In this document: positions 5,750-12,212 of the stretch, piece by piece
Position numbering within the stretch: position 1 is the first letter of the stretch
Layout: each line of letters opens with the position of its first letter
Origin: Promethearchaeota archaeon
GTDB taxonomy: Archaea > Asgardarchaeota > Lokiarchaeia > Sigynarchaeales > SOKP01
Direction of reading: 5' to 3'
Length of the DNA: 12,212 nucleotides
NCBI GenBank assembly: GCA_030668025.1
Contig: DAOUUT010000094.1
Location: 1-12,212, forward strand
Program-made: the position numbers and the translations under genes
Notes under the pieces: generated by a model
Seen by the model: the letters and a program-made list of their open reading frames with translations, nothing else
The model's database searches: none
Told to the model about the DNA's origin: nothing

Positions 5750-7345
5750 ATGAAAAATTTAGAAGAATTTTTAGCAGAAGGAAATGAATGGTTTAAACGC
5801 TACATTTTAACTATCCGTGAATACGCTAACAAAATACAAGAATCTGAAGAATGGCTCTCAACAACGCTTAATAGCATAGGCGACGCGGTAATTGCTACCG
5901 ACAAATCTGGTAATATCCGCTTTATGAATCCAGTAGCCGAAGCTTTAACGGGCTGGAAGCAAGAAGAAGCCACTGGAAAACCCCTGGAGGACATCTTTAA
6001 TATTATTAACGAGGAAACCCATAAAAAAGTCGAGAGTCCCGTTTCGAGAGTGCTTCGGGAAGGCGTTATTGTCGGGTTGGCGAATCATACAATATTATTA
6101 GCCAAAGATGGAAAGGAAATACCAATTGATGATAGTGGAGCTCCAATAAAAGACGATAAAGGTAACGTTGTCGGAGTCGTATTAATTTTTAGAGATATCA
6201 CCGAGCGCAAAGAAGCAGAAATTATGATACGAGAAGAGCGAGATAAAGCAAAAAAATATATAGATCTTGCGGGAGTTTTATTTGTAGCTATTGACGCTAA
6301 AGAAGAAATAACTCTTATCAACAAGAAAGGATGTGAGATCCTTGGATTTAAACAAGAAGAAATTATCGGTAAAAATTATTTCGATACTTTCATTCCTGAA
6401 AGATCTAGAAATGATGTCAGAAATGTTTTTCAAAAAATAATAAACGGAGAAATAGAACCTGTAGAATTTTTTGAAAACTCTATTTTAACTAAAAATGGCG
6501 ATGAAAGAATTATCGCATGGCATAATACTAGTATAAAAAATAAAAAAGGTGAAATTGTTGCTTCTCTAAGTTCAGGAGAAGACATCACCGAGCGCAACAA
6601 AGCAGAACAAAAGTTGAGGGAATCTGAAAGTTTGTATCGTATGGCTTATGACAGAGCAAATTTTTATAAAGATTTATTCGCTCATGATATGAATAATATT
6701 TTACAAGCTATATTATCGGGATTACAGCTTAATGAAATAATTTGTGATGACCTAAATAAACGTGAAGATTTAAAGACTAATTTAAGAATTATGAAAAATC
6801 AAATCATAAGAGGGTCAAATTTAATTTCTAATGTTCGCAAACTTTCTCAACTTGAAGAAATCGAACTGTCGCAAAAAAAGATTGAAATTTGTAATATTTT
6901 AAAAAACCTAATCTCAACTTTAAAAAACACTTACCAAACTAAAAACTTAAACATTCAAGTCCATTCTATCGGTAAAAATCTTCATGTTCAAGCTGATGAT
7001 TTTTTAGTGGATGTGTTTGAAAACATTTTGATTAACTCAGTAAGACATAATAGAAATTCATCCGTGGAAATTACCGTTAGGATTTCCAGAGAGCAAAAAA
7101 ATAGCGTAAATTACCTTAAAGTGGAATTTCAGGATAACGGTAAAGGAATAGCTAATACTCGGAAAGAAAAGATTTTTCAAAGAGGTTATACAGACGAAAA
7201 AAGCGTTCAAGGGATGGGTTTAGGTTTATCCTTGGTAAAAAAAATTGTTAAAAATTATAACGGAGAAATCTGGGTCGAAGATAGAATCAAAGGAGACCAT
7301 TCGAAAGGATCCAATTTTATTTTGTTAATTCCGGAGTTGAATTAA
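5750..7345 (+). CDS. Soluble hybrid-free sensor histidine kinase with two PAS domains
   Basis: The 531-residue kinase has no signal peptide or membrane segment, so it should sense in the cytoplasm. A short helical N-terminus (1-34) leads into PAS1 (about 35-155, DAVIATDKSGNIRFMN) and PAS2 (about 165-285, GVLFVAIDAKEEITLIN). The H-box is FAHDMNNILQ with phospho-acceptor His312. The ATPase domain has the N-box FENILINSVRHN (423-434), the G1 box DNGKGI (462-467) and the G2 box GMGLGLSLVKKIV (488-500). Both PAS domains end in nearly the same sequence, DITERKEAE and DITERNKAE. Their DNA is 24/27 identical (6194-6220, 6581-6607), a sign of domain duplication. The response regulator begins within the stop codon region, so the two are a cognate pair. 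The ligand or cofactor of the PAS domains cannot be read from sequence. AGAGG lies rather far (about 14 bases) before the ATG. Confidence 0.93.
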   Translation: MKNLEEFLAEGNEWFKRYILTIREYANKIQESEEWLSTTLNSIGDAVIATDKSGNIRFMNPVAEALTGWKQEEATGKPLEDIFNIINEETHKKVESPVSRVLREGVIVGLANHTILLAKDGKEIPIDDSGAPIKDDKGNVVGVVLIFRDITERKEAEIMIREERDKAKKYIDLAGVLFVAIDAKEEITLINKKGCEILGFKQEEIIGKNYFDTFIPERSRNDVRNVFQKIINGEIEPVEFFENSILTKNGDERIIAWHNTSIKNKKGEIVASLSSGEDITERNKAEQKLRESESLYRMAYDRANFYKDLFAHDMNNILQAILSGLQLNEIICDDLNKREDLKTNLRIMKNQIIRGSNLISNVRKLSQLEEIELSQKKIEICNILKNLISTLKNTYQTKNLNIQVHSIGKNLHVQADDFLVDVFENILINSVRHNRNSSVEITVRISREQKNSVNYLKVEFQDNGKGIANTRKEKIFQRGYTDEKSVQGMGLGLSLVKKIVKNYNGEIWVEDRIKGDHSKGSNFILLIPELN

Positions 7346-7730
7346 AACGGAAAGCGTATTCATCGTTGATGACGAACCAGCACTTCAATATTTTTATGAG
7401 GAACTTTTAAAAATTGGTGGTTTTGAAGTAGCTGGTATCGCAGAAAATGGAGAAGAAGCCGTTTCTATGTTTAAATCCTTCTCGGATAAACCAAAGGTAA
7501 TATTGATGGATCATCGGATGCCTATTAAATCCGGAATTGAGGCTTCTAAAGAAATTTTACTAATTGATAAGAACATAAAAATCATATTTATAAGCGCAGA
7601 TATCACTATTAAAGAAGAAGCGTTTTCTATTGGAGTGTTTGGCTTTTTTGATAAGCCCTTTATGATAGATTCCTTAATAGATGATATTAAAAAAGCTTTT
7701 GAAAGCTACAATTCCTTAGGATCTAATTAA
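7341..7730 (+). CDS. Single-domain response regulator (CheY-like receiver), apparent ATT start
   Basis: Read from ATT at 7341 this gives 129 residues, the normal length of a lone receiver domain. All key residues are present: Asp10 and Asp11 (FIVDDEP), phospho-acceptor Asp57 (ILMDHRMP), Ser85 (IIFISAD) and Lys105 (FFDKPF). The first ATG in frame (7467) would remove the first strand and the acidic pair, so it cannot be the true start. A stop (TGA 7338-7340) lies just upstream, leaving ATT at 7341, or a frameshift from the kinase, as the only way in. GGAG at 7333-7336 is four bases before the ATT, and the ATT overlaps the kinase stop TAA. A single T-to-G change would make ATG. There is no output domain, so it acts by protein contact or as a phosphate relay partner of the kinase. 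Confidence 0.88.
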   Translation: MKTESVFIVDDEPALQYFYEELLKIGGFEVAGIAENGEEAVSMFKSFSDKPKVILMDHRMPIKSGIEASKEILLIDKNIKIIFISADITIKEEAFSIGVFGFFDKPFMIDSLIDDIKKAFESYNSLGSN

Positions 7731-7740
7731 TCTAATTGGA

Positions 7741-7747
7741 TTTTTTT
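7741..7747 (+). terminator. T-run after the response regulator gene
   Basis: Seven T follow GGA ten bases after the response regulator stop codon. Archaeal transcription often ends at such T-rich tracts without a hairpin. Runs of T are frequent in this AT-rich DNA, so the call is weak. Confidence 0.3.
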
Positions 7748-7884
7748 ATAAGAGATACACGATGCCGAAATAATTTTTGTTACTGATTATAGTACAATCA
7801 AGTAATTTAAAATGAAGATATAAAGTCATGAATTAGTAATTATTATTAGAATGAAAATTAACCAAGAACTATTTGCCCTTATAA

Positions 7885-8913
7885 ATGAATAATATTAATG
7901 CAATTTTAGGATTGTTTTTCGCAGATCAAAATGAAATGGTTTATGATAAAATCAAAATTTCTGAGGAGCTAACTGAAGAAAGAGAGAATAATTTGAAAAT
8001 GCTCTCTTTTAAATATTTAGGTCCTGTATTTTTAACTGAAATGTGTAATAAAGGAAATCCCTGGAACATAGATCTAGTTGAATCGGCCTTACTTTTGCAA
8101 AATCAAGTTTCTTATAGCGAGAAAATGTTTCAATCCTTTTTTAACATAAATGCATCTAATGAGAGTGAAGACGGGACAACCAATCTCTCAGCATTAATAG
8201 CATCTCCTTACACAGAAGATATTAAGGAGATTGCTGACGAATTATGTGAATATATCCTCCCTGCTATGACTCAAGGAAAGATTGTAGAGGAGAATTTTTT
8301 AGGAAGCAAATTTAAGTATTCTAAATTTATACAGAAGGAATTAACCCGAGGTTTAAATCTAATCGATTATTCTCTTGGTTCGTCAAGAAAAGTCTATTGG
8401 GAAGAACAACGTAATTATTATTGTGTAGGATTAATTGAAAGGACAGTATCTAAATACTATAAAGCTACAAATCTATTTACTTTTGATAAGGATAACTTGT
8501 TAAGAAAAAAATGTTTAGAATTTATCCCATCTTATTATATTTTGGCGATTTTACCGGATTACTATGAAAAGTTAATAGATGAGACTTTAAAGTTATTCAA
8601 TGTCACCTCAATATATCCTAATATTAGATTAATTAAATTACATTCTCATGAGAAAAAAGTGATTTATTTAGAAGAATATGTTGTTGAAAAAAATGTAAAA
8701 AAGAGCTATGGTGCTATTCTAATTGAAGGTAATGAAATTTTTAACAATTTGAATAAAACTGCTTTCTATAGAAAAAATTTACGATTAATTTTAGATACTA
8801 ATAAGGATGTTCAGGATATATTGTTAAAAATAAATCCTGATTTTGGATTTAAAAGATGGGATACTCTTTCTAATGAGAGTCTTAACGAGTTGGAAGCAAA
8901 TCTTGATAATTAA
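7885..8913 (+). CDS. Hypothetical protein, 342 residues
   Basis: I do not recognise this protein. It is rich in Leu, Ile, Asn, Glu and Lys, with no signal peptide, membrane helix or cysteine motif, so it is probably a soluble cytoplasmic protein. The N-terminus (NAILGLFFADQNEMVYDKI) has a hydrophobic strand followed by a turn and YDKI. It loosely recalls the first strands of longin-like domains; this is only a resemblance. Residues about 230-310 look alpha/beta: IYPNIRLIKL, KKVIYLEEYVV, YGAILIEG. The ATG at 7885 is the first good start after the gap at 7731-7884. The next gene begins 24 bases after its stop on the same strand, so they are probably one operon. Base composition matches the archaeal neighbours. 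Coding is supported by a long open frame and even amino-acid use. Confidence 0.75.
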   Translation: MNNINAILGLFFADQNEMVYDKIKISEELTEERENNLKMLSFKYLGPVFLTEMCNKGNPWNIDLVESALLLQNQVSYSEKMFQSFFNINASNESEDGTTNLSALIASPYTEDIKEIADELCEYILPAMTQGKIVEENFLGSKFKYSKFIQKELTRGLNLIDYSLGSSRKVYWEEQRNYYCVGLIERTVSKYYKATNLFTFDKDNLLRKKCLEFIPSYYILAILPDYYEKLIDETLKLFNVTSIYPNIRLIKLHSHEKKVIYLEEYVVEKNVKKSYGAILIEGNEIFNNLNKTAFYRKNLRLILDTNKDVQDILLKINPDFGFKRWDTLSNESLNELEANLDN

Positions 8914-8937
8914 TAATAATAATAAGAATAAAAAAAA

Positions 8938-9978
8938 ATGGAATGTATGGAGTTTGAAAATAAGTACAAAATTGACAAAGAAAGACTGATTTCTTATTAC
9001 AACCGGATTAAGAGGCAGTTTAAAGATCAAGACCAATTAAGCATGATCGCAAAATTTCTTTTCAATCAATCTATTGGGTCGTCTTATGAAGAGATTTATG
9101 AAATTCTTCTATATTTTAAAGATAAAATTATAATCGGGAAAAGTTTGTTAGATTTCGCTATAGAATGGATAAGAGCTCAAAAAATCCGATTAGAATACAA
9201 GAAATATCTTATCAGAGCGCAATATCCACAAAACAACCTAACGCTTGCTATTGACGATTGCATTTTTCGATTTTTCCTCGATATTAATAAATATTTGAGA
9301 ACATTAATGAAAAAAAATATTCAAGAATATAACTTTAGCGCATTATATGAAATATTTTTTAGTCCTTACGATTCTACTAACATAAATATAGACGATATTT
9401 TGCTTAGACACATGCATAATGTTCCTACACATTTCCAAGGAAGTAATAAAATTGATGTAAGTATTATAATTCTGCGTTCTGCTCTATCCAATATAGTTGT
9501 AAAAGATTATGAAGATGTCTTATTTTCAAGAAAAGAAGAAGAGTCAATGAAAAATAAACAATTAAAAGAAAAAAGTAAATCTAAAAAAGAAATAATTTGT
9601 GAATTTAAAGGCTCTCTTCTAGAAAGAATGATTAAAACTTATTGTATTAGTAAAAAACAGATTTTCCCTAGTGAAATTGAAAAAGCAGTTAGTCAGTTCT
9701 TATCGTCTTATCTTCGATTCGGCTCATTTTATAAATTCGCAGAATTTAAAGATATCATGACTAAATGTTTTGCAGAAGATATAATTTGTGGACTAACTGA
9801 TAAAATAAAAAGCCAAATACAAAAAGATCATCTAAAATCAGCAATTTCCAAAGCTTTATTGGAATATAATGAAAAAAATTCCGATTTAGAATTAGATGGA
9901 CAAGCTTTGAAAAATGATCTCACACCTATTTTGAAAGATATTGTCATCCATCTAATGAATACTGCCCTTAAAGTTTAA
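8938..9978 (+). CDS. Hypothetical, mostly helical protein, 346 residues
   Basis: I do not recognise this protein. The sequence suggests two helical regions joined by a highly charged linker at about 198-218 (repeated Lys, Glu and Ser). The first region (1-195) holds helical segments such as DKERLISYYNRIKRQFKD and LLDFAIEWIRAQKIRLEYKKY. The second (219-346) includes AVSQFLSSYLRFGSFYKFAEF and ends in a helix, LKDIVIHLMNTALKV. There is no signal peptide, clear membrane segment or catalytic motif. The start could be ATG 8938 or ATG 8947. The leader is a TAA-repeat run followed by nine A, with no Shine-Dalgarno site. It follows the previous unknown gene by 24 bases and is probably co-transcribed; a complex of the two is a reasonable guess. 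Its stop faces the convergent SepF-like gene. Confidence 0.75.
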   Translation: MECMEFENKYKIDKERLISYYNRIKRQFKDQDQLSMIAKFLFNQSIGSSYEEIYEILLYFKDKIIIGKSLLDFAIEWIRAQKIRLEYKKYLIRAQYPQNNLTLAIDDCIFRFFLDINKYLRTLMKKNIQEYNFSALYEIFFSPYDSTNINIDDILLRHMHNVPTHFQGSNKIDVSIIILRSALSNIVVKDYEDVLFSRKEEESMKNKQLKEKSKSKKEIICEFKGSLLERMIKTYCISKKQIFPSEIEKAVSQFLSSYLRFGSFYKFAEFKDIMTKCFAEDIICGLTDKIKSQIQKDHLKSAISKALLEYNEKNSDLELDGQALKNDLTPILKDIVIHLMNTALKV

Positions 9979-10037
9979 AAATAAAATTCATGAAAAGCAA
10001 ATACCTTAAATCTAAAGAAGAAAAGAATCTCTTGGGA

Positions 10038-10406
10038 TTAATTAGAAATTTTTACATAAGAGTTTGGAGTCAGAATTAAGTATTGGTCTCCAAGACGGGC
10101 CATAGACCCCCCATTTTCTCTTAAAAACGATTTCAAATCTTCAATCCCTCTTTTTAATTGAGTGACGTCAATATTTTGAAGAATATCTTTAGCGTTTAAT
10201 ATTAGAATTCTTTTGCCTAGAAGTTCCTTTTTAATTGCTTCGACTTGCTCAAGTGAAGAAAAATCAAACTTTTTAATGTGAAAAACATCCTTACTCTGTT
10301 TGAACGAAGAAAACTCTCGGGAAAACCCCATGGTTTCTTCTGGGGAACCTGAAAGTTCATTTTCCAATTTTTTCCATAATCTACCCAATTTTTTAACCAC
10401 AACCAA
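10038..10406 (-). CDS. sepF: SepF-like cell division protein (DUF552 family)
   Basis: The 122-residue protein matches SepF, which anchors FtsZ filaments to the membrane at the division site in many archaea and Gram-positive bacteria. The N-terminal VVVKKLGRLWKKLENEL (2-18) would form an amphipathic, basic helix suited to membrane binding. A charged linker (about 19-40) leads to the SepF core (about 42-120). The core has the expected order: IKKFDFSSLEQVEAIKKEL, a buried strand RILILN, LKRGIEDLKSFL, then GGSMARLGDQYLILTP with the paired Gly99-Gly100. The likely start is TTG 10406; GTG 10400 is an alternative and no in-frame ATG precedes them. TATTATA near 10437-10443 is a possible TATA box. No ftsZ lies in the window. 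A frame-shifted alternative reading from an ATG at 10465 has no SepF character. Confidence 0.82.
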   Translation of the reverse strand: MVVVKKLGRLWKKLENELSGSPEETMGFSREFSSFKQSKDVFHIKKFDFSSLEQVEAIKKELLGKRILILNAKDILQNIDVTQLKRGIEDLKSFLRENGGSMARLGDQYLILTPNSYVKISN

Positions 10407-10571
10407 TTTTTTTTTAAATAATTTCTATGCTGGAAGTATAATATGAATAAGCTCACTTTAAACATTATATCATTCAGATATTATATTATTTGGAACATTA
10501 TTTTTTTAAAAATTCAGATTTTTTTGTCTGTTAGTAATAAAAGTTTTTAATACATTTGATCATATTATTTG

Positions 10572-10580
10572 TTATAATAA
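10572..10580 (+). promoter_or_regulatory. Candidate TATA box of the DUF35/thiolase-like operon
   Basis: TTATAATAA at 10572-10580 is centred about 28 bases before the ATG at 10603, the spacing expected when an archaeal transcript begins at or very near its start codon. No Shine-Dalgarno site precedes the ATG, which fits a leaderless mRNA. AT-richness lowers certainty. Confidence 0.4.
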
Positions 10581-10602
10581 TTAAAAAAAACCCGAAATCA
10601 AA

Positions 10603-11064
10603 ATGAGTGAAAATAAAGTAATTGTAGCAAATAAAGGTCTAGTTCGGGCCGACTTTAACTTCTGGGTCGGTCAATACATGGACAAATTTTACGATAATTT
10701 TGAAAAAAAGAAATTAGTTGGCAATAAATGCCAAAAATGCGGTGATGTTTTTGTTCCTCCCAGAAAGGTATGTGGAAAATGTAACGTAGTAATTCCACTA
10801 GAAGCGAATTGGGTTGATTTGCCTGATACAGGTATCTTAAAAAATTATACCATCACGCCATATAGAGTTAACGATAGAACTTCAAGAAAGGCTAAACCTC
10901 AAGTTATTGGTATGGTACAAATTGATGGGAGCAATACAGCTATAATTTATCGATTGTTAAATATAAAACCAGAGGAAGTTAAAACTGGGATGAAGGTTAA
11001 AATAGAATGGAGCGAAAAACCGAAAGGAGACCCTTCAGATATTAAGGGTTTCGTTAAAATTTGA
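10603..11064 (+). CDS. DUF35 Zn-ribbon / OB-fold acyl-CoA-binding protein
   Basis: The 153-residue protein has the two-part build of the DUF35 family. Helical residues 1-40 and a rubredoxin-like Zn ribbon come first, with Cys43/Cys46 (KCQKCGDVFVPPR) and Cys57/Cys60 (VCGKC). An OB-fold domain covers about 65-150 (GILKNYTITPYRV, PQVIGMVQIDGSNTAIIYRL, GMKVKIEW). All four zinc ligands are present. Known family members bind thiolases, HMG-CoA synthase or lipid-transfer-protein aldolases (for example ChsH2 with Ltp2). In these complexes they act as scaffold or CoA-binding partner. The thiolase-like gene follows after 15 bases with its own Shine-Dalgarno site, so a two-protein complex is very likely. 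The relatively long N-terminal helix (about 12-36) could be the partner-binding part. Confidence 0.92.
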   Translation: MSENKVIVANKGLVRADFNFWVGQYMDKFYDNFEKKKLVGNKCQKCGDVFVPPRKVCGKCNVVIPLEANWVDLPDTGILKNYTITPYRVNDRTSRKAKPQVIGMVQIDGSNTAIIYRLLNIKPEEVKTGMKVKIEWSEKPKGDPSDIKGFVKI

Positions 11065-11079
11065 GAGGTGAGATGATAA

Positions 11080-12212
11080 GTGGAAAAAGTAGGAATTGTA
11101 GGTTATTATCAAGTACAATTATATTCAAACGCTAATTACGGTCGTTACGAAATGATTTTTGAAGCCGTTAGGGGCGCTTTAGATAACGCTGGTTTAAAAA
11201 AAAAGGATGTTACTACTGTTATTTCATGTACTAATGATTATTACGACGGAAGAACCATATCTAACGCATTTCCCGTAGAAGTGGGTGGTGCATATTTAAC
11301 TGACGAATCGAAAGTAGAAATGGATGGGGCTCACGCTGCATTATATGGGTTGATGAGGATCTTATCCGGAAACCATAAATTAGCGGTAATTTGGGGCGGT
11401 AGCATGTCATCTTGCTGTCCTTACCATTCTGCTCGATTATTCGAAACAGACCCTACATGGGAACGACCTAACGCTTTCGTGAACGATATCACAGCTGGAG
11501 GTTTCCAAATGAGGGCATATATGGAAAAATATGGAGTATCCGCAGAAGATATTGCTAAAGTTGCAGTAAATAATAGAAAGAACGCTGCAAAAAATCCCTT
11601 GTCTCTAAAAGAAGCTCAATATCCAAATCTAACCACTAAAGAAGTTTTAGAATCTGGAGGTTACGCCGATCCAGTCACGGAACTAATGGTTTCTCCTCTT
11701 TGTGATGGAGTTGCTGCTATATTGCTAGCTCCAGAAAAACAGGCTTTAAAAATTACAGACAAACCCGTCTGGATTACTGGAGTAGGATATAATCAAGATG
11801 CATATTATCTAGGTGATAGAGATTTATCTACTTCTAAATCTATGGAACTCGCAGGAAAAATGGCGTTTAAAGCCGCTGGGATAAAAAACCCTAAGGATGA
11901 GATAGATGTAGCTGAATTATCTGAAGCATTTGCTCACGAAGAACTCATTTTTAGTGAAGCTCTTGGATTAGCAGAAAAAGGTCAAGGAGCCAATTTAAAC
12001 TATGAGATTAGTGGAGATCTTCCGATTAATCCTTCGGGAGGAGGTCTTGGAGGTAACCCTCCATGTGCAACAGGTTTAATAAGGATAATAGAAGCGGTTA
12101 AACAATTAAGAGGAGAAGCTAATGGATATCAAGTTAAGGATGCTAAAAAAGCTATTGCTTCTGGTCAAATTGGAATGTGTGCTCAAAATAATATAATATA
12201 TGTGTTGGAGGG
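11080..12212 (+). CDS. Thiolase-fold protein (SCP2/lipid-transfer type), without the usual catalytic Cys and His; 3' end cut
   Basis: The frame begins at GTG 11080 and is open to the window edge, giving 377 complete codons; family length suggests only about ten residues are missing. TAA lies just before the GTG, so no other start is upstream, and GAGGTGA (11065-11071) is a good Shine-Dalgarno site. Thiolase marks are YEMIFEAVRGALDNAGL (23-39), ALYGLMRILSGNHKLAVIWGGS (87-108), YADPVTELMVSPLCDGVAAILLA (195-217), VAELSEAFAHEEL (277-289) and NPSGGGLGGNPPCATG (317-332). Ordinary thiolases have a nucleophilic Cys in VExxCASG; here the segment is VEMDGAHAALYG with no Cys. The GHP histidine is replaced by Asn326. 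This suggests a non-thiolase reaction, such as an aldol cleavage as in Ltp2-like enzymes, or a structural subunit. A late Cys368 (GMCAQNN) remains. It pairs with the DUF35 protein. Confidence 0.85.
   Translation, partial: MEKVGIVGYYQVQLYSNANYGRYEMIFEAVRGALDNAGLKKKDVTTVISCTNDYYDGRTISNAFPVEVGGAYLTDESKVEMDGAHAALYGLMRILSGNHKLAVIWGGSMSSCCPYHSARLFETDPTWERPNAFVNDITAGGFQMRAYMEKYGVSAEDIAKVAVNNRKNAAKNPLSLKEAQYPNLTTKEVLESGGYADPVTELMVSPLCDGVAAILLAPEKQALKITDKPVWITGVGYNQDAYYLGDRDLSTSKSMELAGKMAFKAAGIKNPKDEIDVAELSEAFAHEELIFSEALGLAEKGQGANLNYEISGDLPINPSGGGLGGNPPCATGLIRIIEAVKQLRGEANGYQVKDAKKAIASGQIGMCAQNNIIYVLE

Noticed and set aside
7467..7730. Response regulator starting at ATG 7467
   Set aside because: This would delete the first strand and the essential acidic pair that are encoded intact just upstream in the same frame.
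7851..7892. 13-codon frame MKINQELFALINE before the first unknown gene
   Set aside because: Too short to support, no family match, and its end overlaps the ATG at 7885 only by chance as far as can be seen.
8914..8937. TAA-repeat run followed by an A run between the two unknown genes
   Set aside because: Short, low-complexity sequence of a kind expected in AT-rich spacers; no evidence for a specific function.
10217..10465. Minus-strand frame from ATG 10465 overlapping the SepF-like gene
   Set aside because: It reads the SepF region in another frame and shows no family features, while the SepF frame has a full conserved core.

Overview
The window looks like two unrelated pieces of DNA joined near position 620-640. 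Bases 1 to about 625 are comparatively GC-rich and bacterial in style. They hold the head of a bacterial-type leucyl-tRNA synthetase gene (minus strand), an intergenic spacer with a hairpin-rich repeat element, and the start of a lipoprotein gene with a good Shine-Dalgarno site and lipobox. From about 630 to the end the DNA is AT-rich, with archaeal-style TATA boxes about 26-32 bases before several starts. This part also carries a SepF-like protein, a VapBC pair, HgdB-family dehydratase subunits and a DUF35/thiolase-like pair. The set fits an anaerobic archaeon; an Asgard (Lokiarchaeia-like) source is my best guess, but the sequence alone does not prove it. The lipoprotein signal is fused in frame to the middle of an HgdB-family subunit, which is most simply a chimeric contig and less likely a real recombination.

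Layout of the archaeal part: a 5'-truncated 2-hydroxyacyl-CoA dehydratase/benzoyl-CoA reductase-type subunit and its complete partner (to 2573); a 372-base AT-rich gap; a vapBC-type toxin-antitoxin operon with a perfect palindrome at its promoter (2946-3631); a minus-strand aldo/keto reductase with a G9 tract and a small duplication at its start (3654-4542); divergently, a ferredoxin-nitroreductase fusion (4674-5486); a soluble two-PAS histidine kinase (5750-7345) followed immediately by a single-domain response regulator that seems to start at ATT (7341-7730); two unrecognised tandem genes (7885-9978); a minus-strand SepF-like cell-division gene (10038-10406); and a DUF35 Zn-ribbon/OB-fold gene followed by a thiolase-fold gene that runs off the window (10603-12212).

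How the genes may work together: the dehydratase pair, the ferredoxin-nitroreductase, the aldo/keto reductase and the DUF35/thiolase-like pair all suit anaerobic acyl-CoA and electron metabolism, although they are not one operon. The thiolase-like protein has no cysteine where the thiolase nucleophile should lie and has asparagine in place of the catalytic histidine, so it is probably not an ordinary thiolase. The histidine kinase and response regulator form a cytoplasmic two-component pair whose output is not visible. I see no CRISPR array, tRNA, rRNA or complete insertion sequence.
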